Shown: one piece after another, positions 10,677-21,012 of the stretch
How positions within the stretch are numbered: position 1 is the stretch's first letter
How the letters are laid out: the number at the start of each line of letters is the position of its first letter
Source of the DNA: Ctenosaura bakeri
Lineage: Eukaryota; Chordata; Lepidosauria; Squamata; Iguanidae
Direction: 5' to 3'
NCBI GenBank assembly: GCA_948474755.1
Contig: CAOLHI010002136.1
Location: 372,001 to 436,000 of the forward strand
Length of the DNA: 64,000 nt
The notes under the pieces: model-generated
Database searches by the model: none
Seen by the model: only the letters and a program-made list of their open reading frames with translations
What the model was told of the DNA's origin: nothing
Translations under genes and position numbers: made by a program

Positions 10677-11823
10677 AGGTAAATTCTGATAAATCCAAAA
10701 TACTGGTATTTTCTAAGAGATTTGTCACGAGAATGTGGAAGGTTGGTAACCAGACAATCGAACAGGTCAAGAAGTATGTTTACCTTGGTGTCCTTTTCCA
10801 TTTTAACAGTCACTGGTGCAAACAGATAGATAAAGTAATTCTGGCAGGGAAAAGAGCGTTGCCTGTTGTACAGTCGTTCTACTATAAAAAAGGCAACCAG
10901 GATATCCTGGCGGCCTTAAAAATTTATAAAACCAAATTAAGACCACAATTACTTTATAGTATATTCACCTGGATTCCAGCCTTTAATAAGGACATTGAAC
11001 GTTTGCAGACACTTTTTTTCAGGAGAATATTATCTGTTCCTCCATGTGTACACCATCTGACTCTTTATGCAGAATTGGGCTTGAATTCTCTTGAAACTGA
11101 AGCCTGGCTGATGACTTATCGATCTTGGTTTAAGATTCATTTTAGACCTAATAGATCTGGCCTTTTATGTTTCCTTCAATCTGACGTTTACTACACCAGG
11201 TGGGCTACATTTTACGAAAGCAAAATAATGTCTATGGGTTTAAATATGGATTCTCTCCTCTTATCAACTGAAAAGGAGTGTCTTGAAACTATCAGGGCCT
11301 GCCTTGCAGAGAGGGAATATCAGTTGTCATATCCAACACCTCCTAGGGTTTGTTCCCCATCGATGCTCGGTATTCCCCCCTTGCAGGGTAGGATTCTGGA
11401 TTATTTTCAAACTCTCTCATTGTTGGTGTCAAGGAAGGCCTTTCTACTTGCAAGGTTGAATGTACATCCCTCAAATGTGACTAAGGGTAGATATCTACAG
11501 ACCCCTTTTCTGAACTGTATATGTCATTGTGCTTAAGCTCCTGACGTTCTCCATCATATTGTATTGTTCTGCCCATTGTATATAATTCCAAGGAAAAGTT
11601 GTTAAGGAGGTTATTGGAAAGGAATATCTGTTTGGATAGGTTATCAGTGGAATACTTATTGGAAGATCGGAATCCGCATATTACTAGGCTAATGACCAAC
11701 TTTCTGGTGGAGGCAACAAACTTATGGCTTAAATTTTCTTAAAATGATTGTTGAAGTTGTATTGTAAATGTATATGTTGTAGTATGCCTAATAAAGGTTA
11801 ATCAGAATCAGAATCAAAATCAG
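10677..11823 (+). mobile_element. 5'-truncated non-LTR LINE inserted in BovB, 15-bp target duplication
   Basis: The 15-bp sequence AATGTGTTCACCTGC occurs at 10662-10676 and again, identical, at 11824-11838. BovB sequence continues outside both copies. Between them is a LINE 3' end that starts inside the RT thumb region and ends in AATAAAGG plus tandem AATCAG units, typical of target-primed reverse transcription. The clade is uncertain: a C-terminal Cys/His motif resembles R1/I/Jockey-type LINEs. Confidence 0.92.
10733..11536 (+). pseudogene. LINE ORF2 C-terminal fragment (RT thumb and Cys/His region)
   Basis: The 267-codon frame actually extends upstream to about 10681, where VNSDKSKILVFSKR precedes YVYLGVLFHFNS, the post-catalytic RT pattern of non-LTR elements. 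A helical region follows, with LRPQLLYSIFTWIPAFNKDI and LYAELGLNSLETEAWLMTY. At the end CICHCA is followed by one in-frame TAA and then, in the same frame, VLHHIVLFCPLY, which together look like the CxC...H...C motif at the LINE C-terminus. The catalytic palm is missing, so the copy cannot move by itself. Confidence 0.8.
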
Positions 11824-12005
11824 AATGTGTTCACCTGCTGGTTATAGAACATCCCTACTCTTGGTGTAAATTTCCCTTTGATTCTCAAATCTTGTGGAAA
11901 AGTTTCTTGTTCTTCTGTTGTTGTTGTTGCTGCTGCTGCTGCTGTTGTCATCTTCTATTTCTCTGCATTCATTATTGTAATAGTTCTCCTTGTCCCTGTG
12001 CACAA

Positions 12006-12659
12006 GTCACTGAACAGTTGCATTCAGGGTTCTGATTCTACAGTGGTATAAATACCATGCGCAGCAGATGTATATCTGTGGAGCTTTCTGTACTAAAAAT
12101 TTCCATATCTCCTAAACATTCGTGTATAACTTGTAGCTTGCCTTATGCAGATACAGATGCAGAAAAAAGTACCAATCCCTCATGGTTATTTAGTTAGCAC
12201 TTGCCACAGTGTATCCCCTACTGACACTATAGAATTCTTGACACTATTGAAATGTCCTGTGGCATGCAGGGCATTTTCTTCACTAAGTAAAGAAAGTAGC
12301 TGCTGCTAGTGCCATCTATTAAGCGTGTCCCATTATACCAAAGAACAGAGCCAAGCTAGCATGTAATTTTGCTCTGCCTTGCAAGTCAGGATGGTGCTCT
12401 GTGTTGTATTGATCAGGTTTTCAGTCATGGAAGGCTTGGGCACATCATTTTTCAGAACTGAAACGTTGGACACAGTTTAAAGGGGGAATGGCCTAAATGC
12501 ATGAAAAACCCCTTAACTCTATTTGTAGCTTGATATTTAGTCATCACAGCTTCCCAGGTGGTTTGCAAAATTAAAACAATTCATAATTAAAATAAACTAG
12601 CATATTTACCTGACGTTGCCCAAGATTTTATTTTCTCATAGGTAATACTTGTTAGAAAT
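12006..12659. other. Intron, no recognised feature
   Basis: No coding signal or repeat could be named between the 5' side of the BovB copy and the next unassigned block. Confidence 0.4.
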
Positions 12660-13050
12660 ACTTTAGGAATTACCTTACCTTACAGTTGAAATACACAGAT
12701 TTGAGATTCTGTGTCTGTAATTCCCCAAACTGCCTTGTCCAGTATCTGTAACTTTTCCTATAGTCTCCAATACAATCTGTATTCAGAGTAATTAACATGC
12801 ATTGTTTGGATTCCTGAGGGAATACACTGCCCTCGTTCTTGCTGCCCGGCCTTGTCCCCATAGCAACTGGTCTGAACTTTCGGCCTGAAAACTCTAAAGG
12901 CCCTTCCCTGAACTGCAGACCCCAGGATTCCATCGAATCTTCACAGCCAACCAATTGAATGAGGTCTTCTCGCCTCACAGCCAATTGTATCAGCTCTTTG
13001 CCTGCCTGACACAGACAAACAGACCAGATCACTCACAGATTTTTACTTAT
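12660..13050 (-). repeat. Unclassified interspersed repeat candidate
   Basis: A minus-strand frame of 120 codons (13032-12670) is not recognised as protein. Part of it (12885-12935) matches the AGGATTCCAT / CTGCAGTTC words of the palindromic MITE family at 23480. The right edge carries TTTTTACTTATATATAGTA. This suggests a mosaic of old transposons rather than a gene. Confidence 0.3.
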
Positions 13051-14496
13051 ATATAGTAGATCAGATAAATAAAGTTGGCTGTAGTCAGGTTGCAGCCATG
13101 TGGGCACAGAAGAGGAATTCAGTGCACTTCCAGTCTTTGTGGCCCATATGCAATGAGGACTTGAGGATCTTTCAGTTGACTGCAGGGCAGATAGTGGAAA
13201 AAGGCAGTCAAAATCTCCTCTTGTTGGTTCTCACCTTTAGATTTCAGTGTCCTAGCTGCCCACAGTTTGCTATACCAGGAAGTGTCAGTTGAAGCAGCAG
13301 ACATGGCAGTTGCTGCCATCTAGAGCACTGTCTTTCCCAAGCCAAGGCAAGGACCAGTTAGAAAATGGATCATTGCACAGCTTACAAGAGTCAACGGATA
13401 AAGTACAAACCAGTGCAAGGACTCCCTGTTTGCACTGGTTTTCATCTTGGGATTCATTATTTCCATTCTCTCATACTCTCGTTCCCAGAAGTTGAAAGCA
13501 CTGCCTACCTTTCTCTCTTAACTTTGTCCTCAACAACTGTGAGAATATTAGCCACACAGTGTGTGCGTGTGTCTCTGTAACTGGTTCAAGGTCACCAAGT
13601 GAGTATTTTACCCTAACCTTATTTCTAGTAAATATTTGTTAACCATTATAGCATGAAAGCTCTCTATTTTTGTATTCTGTTGCACAATCCTCTTAAAGTA
13701 AAAATTAAATTGAGAAGAATTTAATCTGGTCTGCAACAATAGTTTACCTCTCTCACATTTTTCCTCAGGTATGCTTTCCACACTACTCTTCCATTTGTGG
13801 TTGAAGAAATAACTGACAGTAAACTGTGGAATGTGTTAGGACACATTGTCTGCAAAATTTGATAATTGCCCTTTTTGGGAGATAAGAAAGATTTCGTACT
13901 TTCCTTCAAAGTTGTTAATGTTTGTTGTTTCTGAACCTTACCCAGTCCATAACTTATCACAAAGGTAATCTTTTGGTTTGGAACAATATCAACCATTTTG
14001 TTCTGTTTTTTTCTTAACTAGTTGTAAAAATCAGCCAGTTGGATTTTTGGTGTTGTTTTACTTCAAAAAGCCAGTTTAGGAGGAAATTGAATGTGTAAAA
14101 AGCCCAAGTGTGTAAATAAGTTGGTAGAAATCTGAGGCGTTTTGTTGTCTTTGGCGAGCAGAGCTTTATTAAGGCAAAATACTTTGAAGCTTCAATTACC
14201 TGACTTACCAAGGGTTGGAATGGGAAAGAAATGGCTAATATTTCTGGAAAATGAGGGGCAGAGAGGCTTTTGTTATTGTTTTTAAACAGTTGAGCACATT
14301 TCCAGAGTTTAGTTTTATGGTCTTGGACAAGTGCTAATATACACAAGGACTGAAGTCGACCTTGATGTGTTCTCATTGTGGAGAGTCTAAGAAATCAGTG
14401 CAGTCTTTGTGATATATGACCTTGATAGACTTCTAGCAATTATCAGTTGGGGCCCTCTTGGGTGGCAGCATATAAATATATTCCCCCAAAAGCACA
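13051..14496. other. Intron, no recognised feature
   Basis: Only short frames without family signatures. Nothing supportable. Confidence 0.4.
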
Positions 14497-14504
14497 TTCT
14501 AAGA

Positions 14505-15248
14505 CAGTGGTGGGCAACTATAGCAGCTCCAGGGGTCACTTTTGTGCCATGGAGCCCTTTGTGGCTCCATAGGCTACCAAAAATGTTAAAACAGTACAGA
14601 GAAGCTTTTCAACCTACACGTCTCCCCCCACATTCTCAGGTTTGACCTTTGCAAATTTGATAATTAGGAAGATGCCCACTTGCTTTCCCCCCTTCTCCCT
14701 CTCCCATTCCCTGGCCTTTTGACCAGGCATACTGCCTTCCTTCTCTGCACCCCAGCAAAAGGCAAACACATGGGAGAGGGAAAAGTTTGTATGCATACAA
14801 GCCTTTCCCCCTCCATTCTTCTGCTGCTTAGAGAGAAGGCAGGGTTTGTGGGCAGCGATGGGCAGGTGAATGGAGCAGAGGGAGGTGTTTTCCCATCCCT
14901 TCACTTTCCTGTCACCCGTGTGGGCAGAAATAAGGGTGTGCAGGTGACAGGCAGGAGAATGTAGTGGGCAGCCCTGGGAGGGAAGAGGAGGGGGAACTCA
15001 GGTGGATGGAGAGTTATTCACTTCTTTTGACTTTCATGAAAAGTCTGCACCCTGAACCCTTGCGAAAGTCAAGGAGCTAGTATATTTAAAAAAATAAATG
15101 TTTGCACTTAGAGGTTTCCAGGAGCATCAGTTCACCCCTTTATTTGGCCAGAATTGGGTTGTTCTGGGGATTCTGGAGGAGTCAGGGGCCACAGAAACAT
15201 CCATGGAAGGCTGCATGCAATCCTAGGGCTGCACAGTGCTCACTCCTC
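14505..15248. mobile_element. hAT-type DNA transposon remnant, non-autonomous
   Basis: The left end CAGTGGTGGGCAACTA is a classic hAT (Charlie-like) terminus. The right end TGCTCACTCCTC is a decayed complement of it. Flanking 8-mers TTCTAAGA (14497-14504) and TTACAAGA (15249-15256) match at 6 of 8 positions, consistent with an aged 8-bp duplication. The 744-bp interior has no transposase. The right border is less certain than the left. Confidence 0.65.
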
Positions 15249-15256
15249 TTACAAGA

Positions 15257-16758
15257 ATAGCCATTTCCAATCTGTGCTCTTCCAGATGGTTTTGAACACA
15301 AAACTGACTGAGCATTGGCTGTAGCAGCTGGGTGCTCTTGGCAGTTTCAGTTAAAAATATCTGACAGCTACTGGGTTGAGATGAGGTATTGTAGGATCCA
15401 TGTCCCATTTTCACTTCATGTCATTTCTGTGCTTTCATAAGGATTTTTGATACCAGCCTGACCTCAAAGCAACGTTAGCTGCTGGCTACTGGGTAATGCT
15501 GAACAATCAGTGTGATGAGGGCTCAATGTCCACTTTAGCCATGGGCTTTCTGAGGGCCCTTCACATGTAATGCAGCAAAATTCTGAACTGTGATAGAGCC
15601 CACCTGTGCCAAGACCAGACCACAGGATTGCCCCTTTCTGCTCTTATTTAGTTTTTGTTTTTTGAGTAGCGATATGTTGCCATGAAGTCGTGTTTCAGTT
15701 ACTTTCATGTGGCTGAGATTTCTTCAGCAAGTTTCCTTGAGACTGTCAAACTGATTAATTAATTAATTAACCACACATGTCCTATTATTTTTGATGAAAT
15801 AGTTACACATCAAGTTACTATGGAGGGAAGCATTTCCAGGAAATCACAATTGAAGAGAATAATTGGATAATGTCATTTTAGCAAGCAAAAGTGTGTAGAA
15901 ATTCATGCAGGGAATTCAGATATAATGTTTGCCTTTTGAAGACAGCCTCAGCTGAGCCGCTAGGATCATAATCTGAATCAAAGTGGCTCTTTGTCAAATA
16001 TGAACATCAATCACAGTGTGATGTGAATAAAATGAATGTGATGACAATGCCAACAACAACAACAAATATTTTCATTGTTATCATCATTTGTTGTTATTCT
16101 TTGTCACTTAAGTAAGCAACAAATTGTCCTGATTGCTGTCAGAGGTTAGGTCCTGAGAGATAAAAGGCTTTATCTATGCACATTCTAACTCTTCATTCAT
16201 GGAGTCCATATCCAGCATACTACAATGCGCTTCCCTTCTGAACTTTTTTGGGGCACGGTATGGCAAGACTGCTGCAGCCTTCATCCAGTCAAATCCCAGA
16301 TGGATATTGGTTTCAAAGGGAATGATGACTAGCCAGTATGTTAAATATTTTAATTCAGTAAAGCCTCCTGTTCTCCTTGATGTTTGCTAAAGTTACGCCC
16401 AGCAGCTGTAGATGAGAATGTGTACAAGGAACTAAAGGAGAATCTCCTGCCCTTCTTCCTGCTGCCTGACCAATAAATTTCCACACTGAGTAGGCACTTA
16501 GCACCAGGCATCTTTTACCTTGGTCTGCAACACCAGGTGTTTGTGGCCGAGCCCAGATCAGCAGAATGTAAATGGGAATCTACAGGTAGACCTCTGGGTG
16601 GTTCACTAGAGATCATCAAAGGTTCCTGATAACTGTGGTTCAGCATGCATTACTGATTTGGTGGATCTTAGGGCTTCTATCAAAAAGCAAAGTAGAACCA
16701 ACAAGTCTGAAGCCTGCCCAGTCCTACAGAGGGCTAAGGAAAATATTATGAAAAAGAC
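15257..16758. other. Intron, no recognised feature
   Basis: Contains an ATTAATTAATTAA run near 15755 and an ACAACAACAACAA run near 16052. Otherwise unassigned. Confidence 0.4.
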
Positions 16759-16761
16759 TAA

Positions 16762-17175
16762 GGCCCTTTCTGCACGATGTTGCTATCTTATTTCTGCCAC
16801 AGGATGGCAGCGGGTTGGCAGGTTGCACTTCCGCATGACGTCATCGCTGTCTCGCTGTCATCCTATCGCGAAGCGTCGCACTTGAGCAGTTTTCACAAAA
16901 CAGAAAAAATCCATTTCGCGTCTGCAATCGCACGGTGCTCCTGTCACTTCTCGTCATGCAGAAGTTACGGAAGCTCATTGGCAATGCTTCCTTACGTAGT
17001 GCAGCAGTGGAAAAAACCTGACTGTGCTGCAAAAAGAAGTCATGACGCCACTGCGTTCTCTTCTGCATGGAGTGTGAAGAGGGGAGTGAAGAGGGGAGTG
17101 TTGCTGATGCACTCCCTTCTGGACCCGGGACTGCAGTGAGATGACACGGAAGAGCATCGTTGTGCAGAAATGGCC
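16762..17175. mobile_element. Harbinger-like non-autonomous transposon (TAA duplication)
   Basis: Terminal repeats GGCCCTTTCTGCACGATG and, reverse-complemented from the right, GGCCATTTCTGCACAACG are flanked by TAA on both sides (16759-16761 and 17176-17178). The 414-bp interior is rich in CpG and TGACGTCA-like words compared with its AT-rich surroundings. No transposase. A TWA duplication and GGCC ends fit PIF/Harbinger. Confidence 0.85.
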
Positions 17176-17178
17176 TAA

Positions 17179-17921
17179 ATGTAATGCATAGCATTGTAGA
17201 ATAATGTGACTAATGGGTAATAGTCCAGGTGCTACCAATAGTATGAAATGCACAAATTGTGTGTCTAGGAAGTTTTTGGAATCTTCTGTTGCCTAATTCC
17301 TGTATTTTGTATTATAGTACTCTGTGTAATTCAGAAATCCAGAAGAATTCTGTGTTCCACATTGCTCTCCATGGCACGACAGTGTAAAAACCTTCATTCA
17401 GTGATACTGAAAGCTGAGACATGTTTAGACTAGTTAGTGAGTGGACTTTGGAGAGGTGTCACAACTTTTCCTCCACCTTGCAGTGGTGCTTATGAAAGCA
17501 TCTTTTAAAAGGCTACTGTATGCATTTGTTGTGTATGCTGTATTTTTGTTGTTGTTGTGGCTCTGTGCTTTTATGACTTTTTATGACTTTATAGGAATTT
17601 ATAAGACTTTAAACCATAGCCATGTGGCATTTTTATTTTCATAGCTCAACAGTCAAATGTGTTATTTTACACTGTGTGGGAAGCTATTTTCATTCCTTCT
17701 TATAAAAATGTTTGCCAAGTGCTGAGCTTTCACTTAAATTGCCCTTTGTTTTTCAATAATATCCATTTATAAAAGCCAATTCATTCATTTCCATCACGAT
17801 CCAGCATTTCTATTTAGGTTAGCTGCAGAGGGACTTTGAGGGCAGACCGTTGCTTAGGAAGGACTCCAGTAGCCAGCATCATGGTTTGTGTGCATTTATA
17901 CCAAGCTATAAGCTCTTCCAC
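17179..17921. other. Intron, no recognised feature
   Basis: AT-rich, with imperfect TTATGACTTT repeats near 17570-17610. Confidence 0.4.
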
Positions 17922-18138
17922 AGGAACCCTGGTGGTGTAGTGGTTAAATGCTGGTACTGCAGCCACAAGGTTGTGAGTTTGATCCTGCTGGGTTCCACGT
18001 TGACTCAGCCTTCCATCCTTCTGCGGGTTGGTAAAGTGAGTACCCAGCTTGTTGGGGCCAATTAGCTAACACATTGTAAACTGCTTAGAGAACACTTAGC
18101 TGATAAGCGGCCTAGAAATACACATGCTATTGCTATTC
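17922..18138 (+). mobile_element. tRNA-derived SINE of a second family
   Basis: The head has an A-box-like TGGTGTAGTGG and a B-box-like GAGTTTGATCC, so it is tRNA-derived. The body includes TTGACTCAGCCTTCCATCCT and GTAAACTGCTTAGAGA, and the end is a short GCTATT repeat. The tail is not BovB-like, so this differs from the Sauria-type SINEs nearby. It appears full length. Confidence 0.8.
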
Positions 18139-18420
18139 TGCAGTGACCTTCTGTTTGCTGCCCACAACAGCTTCAGGGTTCCTTGTCTGGTACACAAAGG
18201 GCAAGAGGCAGGTCCAAGGGTGCACCTCAGGCATTGTGAAACCAGCATGGTAATGGTGATGAAGAAGGGCCCAGGGGAAATGAACAAAACCTAAATACTT
18301 CCAATCAGTTAGGCTTACACATATTTGTGGTTTAATATTTAGTTTAAAAATGAAATGGAAATTTATTTTTACTTTGAAGATGCCAAAACTCAGACTTATG
18401 CAAATAGCAAACAAGATTTA

Positions 18421-18534
18421 GATGGCAAAGGCAAACCCTCTCTGAACCAATCTTGCGAAGAAACCCCAGTGATAGGTTTGTCTTAGGGTCACCATAAGTC
18501 AGAAACAACTTGAAGTCACCCAGAAACAACAAGC
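18421..18534 (+). mobile_element. Sauria-type SINE, 3' part
   Basis: The core AAGGCAAACCCTCTCTGAAC and the BovB-like tail GGGTCACCATAAGTCAGAAA identify it. The tRNA head is missing. Confidence 0.8.
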
Positions 18535-18966
18535 AGAGCGGTACATCATACATCAAGTGACACTTACCCTTTAGCTACATGTATATGCAGTTAGGGCTCA
18601 ATATCTGTCTTCCCCCAACCCAATCCCTGTATCAGTCCTTATTAGAATTGCCTGTCTCTGTTGCCAGACCCACTCTCCATATTGTTGTACTTTTGTCCAG
18701 AGTGTCCATCAGAGACATCCTTGACCAATGTAATGTTGCTGCCTATCCATTAAAGAAACTTAAGGTCAGGACAACAGCATAAGAAAGAGGATTGGGAAAT
18801 TTTAGGTTAATTATTTGGTAGGGGTGAATTACAGTTACAGAATTACAGGATGAAATAGTTGATGGCTAGAAAGAGACAGAATCATAGACCATAAAGGCCA
18901 GCTAGTCCAACTCCCTGCCATATATGGATACACTACTAAAGCACACTTGGAAGATGCCATCCAACC

Positions 18967-19469
18967 TAGGGTTACCATACTACATTTTCCAGAACATGTT
19001 TTCTTTTTCAGAGCTAAATTTTTTGTCCAGGAGGATTTTCAAAACATCCAGGTTTTCTTATAGGTCTGAAGGACTGGAAGAAGCAGATGATTAGATGGTA
19101 GAGCTCTGATGAGATAAAGAAAGACATGCCAAATTAAAGCAGAATGAGGGAAGCCCTCAAAGCAGCCAGCCTCAGCCCAGTGAGGTTTAATGAATGATTT
19201 GCCGCCATTGTCATCCCCTTCTGTCTTGAGGACCCTTCAGGAAGCAAAATGATAGAGAGGCAGGTGCCCTGTCCCTGTTGTTAGGATGGTGCTTGGCTGC
19301 AAGAAGGATCTATCTTATCTGTTGAACTGGTTCATCACTGGAGTGGTGATTCCTCTTGCTACTGTTGCTTATAGGCCATTTAAACTGCAATTTGTCATAG
19401 CTATCAGTGGTTTGATGTAGTCAGTCAGTAGATTCGTCTTTTTTTGTTTTTCAAAATATGGTAATCCTA
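18967..19469. mobile_element. hAT-type DNA transposon with 8-bp duplication
   Basis: The left end TAGGGTTACCATACTAC pairs with the reverse-complemented right end TAGGATTACCATATTTTG. The 8-mer ATCCAACC is duplicated exactly (18959-18966 and 19470-19477), and the word is native to CR1 at this point. The 503-bp interior has no transposase. Length of duplication and ends fit hAT. Confidence 0.88.
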
Positions 19470-20482
19470 ATCCAACCTCTTTTTAAAGACCTCCAAAGAT
19501 GAGAATCTACCAGTCTCTTAGGCAGTCCATTTCCACTGTTGAACAACTCTTATAGTAGAGAAGTTTATGTGTTTAGGTAGAATCTCTTTTCTTGAAATTT
19601 GAATCCATTGGTTTGCGTACTAGTTTCTGAAGCAACAAAAAACAAGTTTGCTCCATCTTATACATGACATCCCTTCAGATATTTAAACATAGATATCATG
19701 TCACTTCAGTATTCTCTTCTCCAAGCTAAGCATACCCAGCTCCCTAAGTCATTCCTTATAATGCTTGGTTTTCAGATCTTTGTTCATCTCAGTTGTCCTT
19801 CTCTGGACAGGTTCCAGCTTGTCAATATCTTTCTTGAATTGTGTTGGACACAGTATTCCAGCTGAGGTTTCAACAAAGCAGAATAGAGTGGCATTACTAT
19901 TTCTCTTCATTTTGACACCAAAAAGCCAATGCAGTTCTGCATTGCGCTATAGGCTAGTGATCACACTGTTGACTTGTGTTTATCTTGTGGTCTACTAAGA
20001 CCCCTAGATCTTTTTCACATATAGTGCTTTCAAGCCAGGCATCACCCACCCTTTATTTATACCTTTCATTTTTCCTGCCTAGATGTAGTACCTTAGATTT
20101 ATCCCTGTTGAAATTCATTTTAATAGTTTTCATTGAGCTCTCCAATCTGTCAAAAGTCATTTTGAATTCTTTTCCTGTCCTCTGGGATATTCACTATCCA
20201 CTCATTTGGTCTCATCTGCAAATTTTACAAGCATTCCCTCTATTCTATCATCCAAGTTATTTATTGAAGTTGTTGAATAGCAGTGGGCCCAGGAGAGAAC
20301 CCTGTGGCACCCCACTGGTCTCTTCTGTCCATGATGAACATTCTCTTCGTTCATTCTATCAACTAAGTAGGGATCCACCTAACTGTAGAACACTCTAGCC
20401 CACTCTAGCCCACAGTTCACTAGCCTGCCTGCAAGAATATCATGGGGGACCTTGTCAGAAGCCTCACTGAAATTAAAATATA

Positions 20483-20952
20483 CAGTCAGCCCTCCACATT
20501 TGCGGGTTTGACATTCATGGATTTGATTATTTGTAAGTTTCTCCAACCCCTGCCCTCCCACTTCAGGTGCTTCTTTTTTGGGGGAACCTTCCCTCTTGGT
20601 GGCTCCAATCAGGCCACATAGCCCTTTAAAAACCCACCTCTGGTCCTCCTCCTCCTCTACCAGTCTCTGCCTGGCCAGCTAAGGATGACTCTTTGCCCAA
20701 ATTCTGAGCACCACAAACCCTGTACCCATGCGCCCCACACACCCAAGGAAGAAGATGGGCAACAGAGAAGAAGTACAGGACCACCATGCCAACCATCTCC
20801 TTTCCCTGACCTGGTTTAGACCCTGGATGCCCACTTTCCCCACCTGTGCTTCAGCCCCCTTCCCACAGACACACAAATTTTGTTTTTTGCGAATTTTTCA
20901 CTTTTGTGAGGGCCCTATGTCCCTAACCCTGGCGAATGTGGAGGGCCAAGTG
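20483..20952. mobile_element. Tigger/pogo-like MITE with TA duplication
   Basis: The left end CAGTCAGCCCTCCACATTTG and the right end (reverse complement CACTTGGCCCTCCACATTCG) match the element at 9231. TA flanks both ends (20481-20482 and 20953-20954). It lies inside CR1. The interior is GC-richer than the surroundings. No transposase. Confidence 0.85.
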
Positions 20953-21012
20953 TACTACATCCATAGAAATCTCTTGATCTACCACACTTGTAACTCTATA
21001 AAAAAAATTGTC

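Larger units (their letters stand above)
8722..12005 (-). mobile_element. BovB (RTE clade) LINE, long decayed copy with two nested insertions
   Basis: The minus strand preserves BovB coding order. Near 12000-11839 is the region upstream of the RT (REIEDDN). At 10621-10118 is the RT core with PGTDGIPIELFQ and NHRTIALIFHASKVMLKLL. At 9023-8787 is the C-terminal region with MTKLRLFYLGDIVRRHDSLE and a GRP-containing basic stretch. The 3' tail at 8722 resembles the tails of the Sauria-type SINEs in this window. The copy is broken by a Tigger-like MITE (9231-9601) and a different LINE (10677-11823). BovB is known for horizontal transfer among squamates and ruminants. Confidence 0.85.
18874..21012 (-). 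mobile_element. CR1 LINE with two nested transposons
   Basis: On the minus strand, from 21012 downwards, come the start of the RT region, the RT palm (VYFNFSEASDKVPHDIL near 20481-20430, then a KFADETKW form of the FADD box near 20215), the C-terminal region ([14 protein letters not shown] near 19840 and LRELGMLSLEKR near 19735) and a CR1 3' end with AGAATCATAGA near 18880. Stops break the frame. Insertions at 18967-19469 and 20483-20952 interrupt it; CR1 sequence resumes exactly on the far side of each. Confidence 0.9.

Noticed and set aside
10733..11536. 267-codon open frame as a host gene
   Set aside because: RT thumb motifs, a LINE tail and a 15-bp target duplication show a retrotransposon fragment.
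17922..18000. tRNA gene (A- and B-box-like sequence)
   Set aside because: It is the head of a SINE; the body and GCTATT tail follow and no cloverleaf is intact.
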